Below are positions 60,590 to 64,000 of a DNA stretch of 64,000 nucleotides, piece after piece (position 1 is the first letter of the stretch; every line of letters starts with the position of its first letter). A program made the translations under genes and the position numbers. The notes under the pieces are model-generated. The model did no database searches. It saw nothing but the letters and a program-made list of their open reading frames with translations, and was not told where the DNA came from. The stretch comes from Archivesica marissinica. Taxonomy: Eukaryota; Mollusca; Bivalvia; Venerida; Vesicomyidae. The stretch is taken from NCBI GenBank assembly GCA_014843695.1, contig CM026391.1:21006802-21070801 (forward strand), read 5' to 3'.

Positions 60590-61380
60590 TAGTACTAAAG
60601 TTTCATACCAAGTTTACACTGTAGCAAGTATTGTCAATAATTTAAATAGTATTACAATTTCATACCAAGTTTACACTGTAGTATTGTCAATTATTTAAAT
60701 AGTACTACAATTTCATACCAAGTTTACACTGTAGCAAGTATTGTCAATTATTTAAATAGTACTACAATTTCATACCAAGTTTACACTGTAGCAAGTATTG
60801 TCAATTATTTAAATAGTACTACAATTTCATACCAAGTTTACACTGTAGCAAGTATTGTCAATTATTTAAATAGTACTACAATTTCATACCAAGTTTACAC
60901 TGTAGCAAGTATTGTCAATTATTTAAATAGTACTACAATTTCATACCAAGTTTACACTGTAGCAAGTATTGTCAATTATTTAAATAGTACTACAATTTCA
61001 TACCAAGTTTACACTGTAGCAAGTATTGTCAATTATTTAAATAGTACTACAATTTCATACCAAGTTTACACTGTAGCAAGTATTGTCAATTATTTAAATA
61101 GTACTACAATTTCATACCAAGTTTACACTGTAGCAAGTATTGTCAATTATTTAAATAGTACTACAATTTCATACCAAGTTTACACTGTAGCAAGTATTGT
61201 CAATTATTTAAATAGTACTACAATTTCATACCAAGTTTACACTGTAGCAAATATTGTCAATTATTTAAATAGTACTACAATTTCATACCAAGTTTACACT
61301 GTAACAAGTATTGTCAATTATTTAAATAGTACTACAATTTCATACCAAGTTTACACTGTAACAAGTATTGTCAACTATTA
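60590..61380. repeat. 57 bp tandem array, about 14 copies
   Basis: Unit AATAGTACTACAATTTCATA + CCAAGTTTACACTGTAGCAA + GTATTGTCAATTATTTA. Copies are almost identical; the first two are slightly divergent, and the last ones have GTAACAAG. It ends in a 15-base C tract (61381-61395). Confidence 0.97.
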
Positions 61381-61640
61381 CCCCCCCCCCCCCCCTGGTT
61401 CATCTTTCTATCACAAGCATAGTTCTTGGGTTATGTGAATTTATTTACATTATGCTGGTTTTGTCATGAGATCGCTCCCGATAAGTTAACTCCATAGCAC
61501 TTTATGTCGATAGTCGTGTAATTATACGTGTACGTGATCGCTATGCTAATTGAACGTTCATAATTTTTCGTTTTGTCTGGACCGTTTTTCTCAAATACAA
61601 TAAACTATAAATGTGATGACGATGCAACAAACTATTGACA

Positions 61641-61866
61641 GTCATACAGCATCACGTGTCATCATACAGCATCACGTGTCATCATACAGCATCACGTGTC
61701 ATCATACAGCATCACGTGTCATCATACAGCACCATGTGTCATCATACAGCATCACGTGTCATCATGCAGCATCACATGTCATCATGCAGCATCATGTGTC
61801 ATCATACAGCATCACGTGTCATCATACAGCATCATGTGTCATCATGCAGCATCACGTGTCATCATG
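61641..61866. repeat. 20 bp tandem array, about 11 copies
   Basis: Unit ATCATACAGCATCACGTGTC. CACGTG changes to CATGTG or CACATG in several units, and ATACAG to ATGCAG towards the right. It passes directly into the next array through the shared string CATCATGCAG. Confidence 0.96.
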
Positions 61867-63309
61867 CAGTATGTACCAACCACAAGCATCATGCAGTATG
61901 TACCAACCACAAGCATCATGCAGTATATACCAACCACAAGCATCATGCAGTATCTACCAACCACAAGCATCATGCAGTATGTACCAACCACAAGCATCAT
62001 GCAGTATGTACCAACCACAAGCATCATGCAGTATGTACCAACCACAAGCATCATGCAGTATGTACCTACCACAAGCATCATGCAGTATATACCAACCACA
62101 AGCATCATGCAGTATGTACCAACCACAAGCATCATGCAGTATGTACCAACCACAAGCATCATGCAGTACGTACCAACCACAAGCATCATGCAGTATGTAC
62201 CAACCACAAGCATCATGCAGTATGTACCAACCACAAGCATCATGCAGTATGTACCAACCACAAGCATCATGCAGTATGTACCAACCACAAGCATTATGCA
62301 GTATGTACCAACCACAAGCATCATGCAGTATATACCAACCACAAGCATCATGCAGTATGTACCAACCACAAGCACCATGCAGTATCTACCAACCACAAGC
62401 ATCATGCAGTATGTACCAACCACAAGCATCATGCAGTATGTACCAACCACAAGCATCATGCAGTATCTACCAACCACAAGCATCATGCAGTATATACCAA
62501 CCACAAGCATCATGCAGTATCTACCAACCACAAGCATCATGCAGTACGTACCAACCACAAGCATCATGCAGTATGTACCTACCACAAGCATCATGCAGTA
62601 TATACCAACCACAAGCATTATGCAGTATATACCAACCACAAGCATCATGCAGTATCTACCAACCACAAGCATCATGCAGTATATACCAACCACAAGCATC
62701 ATGCAGTATGTACCAACCACAAGCATCATGCAGTATGTACCAACCACAAGCATCATGAGTATGTACCAACCACAAGCATCATGAGTATGTACCAACCACA
62801 AGCATCATGCAGTATGTACCAACCACAAGCATCATGCAGTATGTACCAACCACAAGCATCATGAGTATGTACCAACCACAAGCATCATGCAGTATGTACC
62901 TACCACAAGCATCATGCAGTATGTACCTACCACAAGCATCATGCAGTATGTACCTACCACAAGCATCATGCAGTATATACCAACCACAAGCATCATGCAG
63001 TATCTACCAACCACAAGCATTATGCAGTATATACCAACCACAAGCATCATGCAGTATGTACCTACCACAAGCATTATGCAGTATGTACCAACCACAAGCA
63101 TCATCTACCAACCACAAGCATCATGCAGTATGTACCAACCACAAGCATCATGCAGTATGTACCAACCACAAGCATCATGCAGTATGTACCAACCACAAGC
63201 ATCATGCAGTATGTACCAACCACAAGCATCATGCAGTATCTACCAACCACAAGCATCATGCAGTATGTACCAACCACAAGCATCATGCAGTATGTACCAA
63301 CCACAAGCA
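61867..63309. repeat. 27 bp satellite, about 53 copies
   Basis: Unit ATGCAGTATGTACCAACCAC + AAGCATC. Variables: TATGTACC, TATATACC, TATCTACC and TACGTACC; CCAACC/CCTACC; CATCATG/CATTATG. A few units lack CAGT or similar. Because 27 is divisible by three, three plus frames (362-409 codons) and one minus frame (319 codons) are open at once, which itself shows that none is selected as a gene. Confidence 0.98.
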
Positions 63310-63373
63310 GTTTGATTGCTATACAAAGCCAATAATAAATTATGATGAGCACATTAATGTGAAGTGGTTCATC

Positions 63374-64000
63374 TTAACCCATTCAACACCAGGTAACTGA
63401 CATGGACTGGTGCATGATATTTAACCCATTCAACACCAGGTAACTGACATGGACTGGTGCATGATATTTAACCCATTCAACACCAGGTAACTGACATGGA
63501 CTGGTGCATGATATTTACCCATTCAACACCAGGTAACTGACATGGACTGGTGCATGATATTTTCCCATTCAACACCAGGTAACTGACATGGACTGGTGCA
63601 TGATATTTTCCCATTCAACACCAGGTAACTGACATGGACTGGTGCATGATATTTTCCCATTCAACACCAGGTAACTGACATGGACTGGTGCATGATATTT
63701 TCCCATTCAACACCAGGTAACTGACATGGACTGGTGCATGATATTTTCCCATTCAACACCAGGTAACTGACATGGACTGGTGCATGATATTTTCCCATTC
63801 AACACCAGGTAACTGACATGGACTGGTGCATGATATTTTCCCATTCAACACCAGGTAACTGACATGGACTGGTGCATGATATTTTCCCATTCAACACCAG
63901 GTAACTGACATGGACTGGTGCATGATATTTTCCCATTCAACACCAGGTAACTGACATGGACTGGTGCATGATATTTTCCCATTCAACACCAGGTAACTGA
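63374..64000 (+). repeat. Second TTAA MITE-end satellite, runs off window
   Basis: About 13 units of TTAACCCATTCAACACCAGG + TAACTGACATGGACTGGTGC + ATGATAT, the left end of the TTAA MITE with a fixed CCAGG instead of CCAAG. The first three units keep TTAACCC, the next has TTTACCC, and the remaining ones TTTTCCC. The array is not closed inside the window. Confidence 0.93.

Noticed and set aside
61613..63400. Frames of 362-409 codons on plus and 319 on minus
   Set aside because: They result from the 27-bp unit, which is open in three plus frames and one minus frame at once.

Overview
The window is eukaryotic nuclear DNA, most likely from a mollusc and probably a bivalve. It is AT-rich and has no compact gene arrangement. 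It carries several tRNA-derived SINE families with A and B boxes, cut-and-paste transposon remnants with TA, TTAA and 8-bp target duplications, and an extreme load of tandem repeats. The bivalve assignment is inference from repeat style, not from a marker gene. I found no gene I can support: no recognisable protein domain, no rRNA and no functional tRNA gene. Long open frames are by-products of repeat units whose length is a multiple of three or that happen to lack stops.

Layout. 1-5.5 kb holds eight short arrays (units 26-79 bp), a SINE fragment and a TTAA MITE. 5.5-11.4 kb has a hAT-like MITE with 8-bp target duplications, a 44-bp satellite, two tRNA-SINEs, a strong hairpin, an array grown from the end of a pogo-like MITE, and a third SINE. 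11.5-25.2 kb is one 21/26-bp satellite with kilobase higher-order duplications. 25.2-27.9 kb is a 53-bp satellite. 27.9-28.6 kb is single-copy. 28.6-32 kb is a 42-bp satellite into which a 913-bp pogo/Tigger-like element and a SINE have inserted, both with clean target duplications. 32-35 kb holds small arrays and a pogo-like MITE. 35.1-41.4 kb is a 25-bp satellite and 41.5-42.1 kb a 32-bp satellite with a dimeric pattern. 42.1-45.5 kb has SINEs, an intact TTAA MITE, and a second copy whose left end has been amplified about 23 times. 45501-46500 is an assembly gap of exactly 1000 N, bordered by a 32-bp array. 47.9-58 kb holds a 22-bp array and a 9.2-kb 38-bp satellite. 58-60 kb shows a SINE tail turned into a 72-76-bp satellite. 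60-64 kb has 22-, 57-, 20- and 27-bp arrays and a second MITE-end satellite that runs off the window.

By my boundaries about 49 kb of the 63 kb of known sequence lies in about 28 tandem arrays with different units. The most interesting theme is that at least three unrelated arrays are visibly grown from the ends of non-autonomous transposons (a TTAA MITE twice, a TA/pogo-like MITE, and a SINE 3' tail plus flanking host DNA), with the parent element lying beside or near the array. A second theme is that many unrelated satellites vary mainly at one CpG per unit, as expected from methylation-driven decay. SINE names A-D are local labels used only here.
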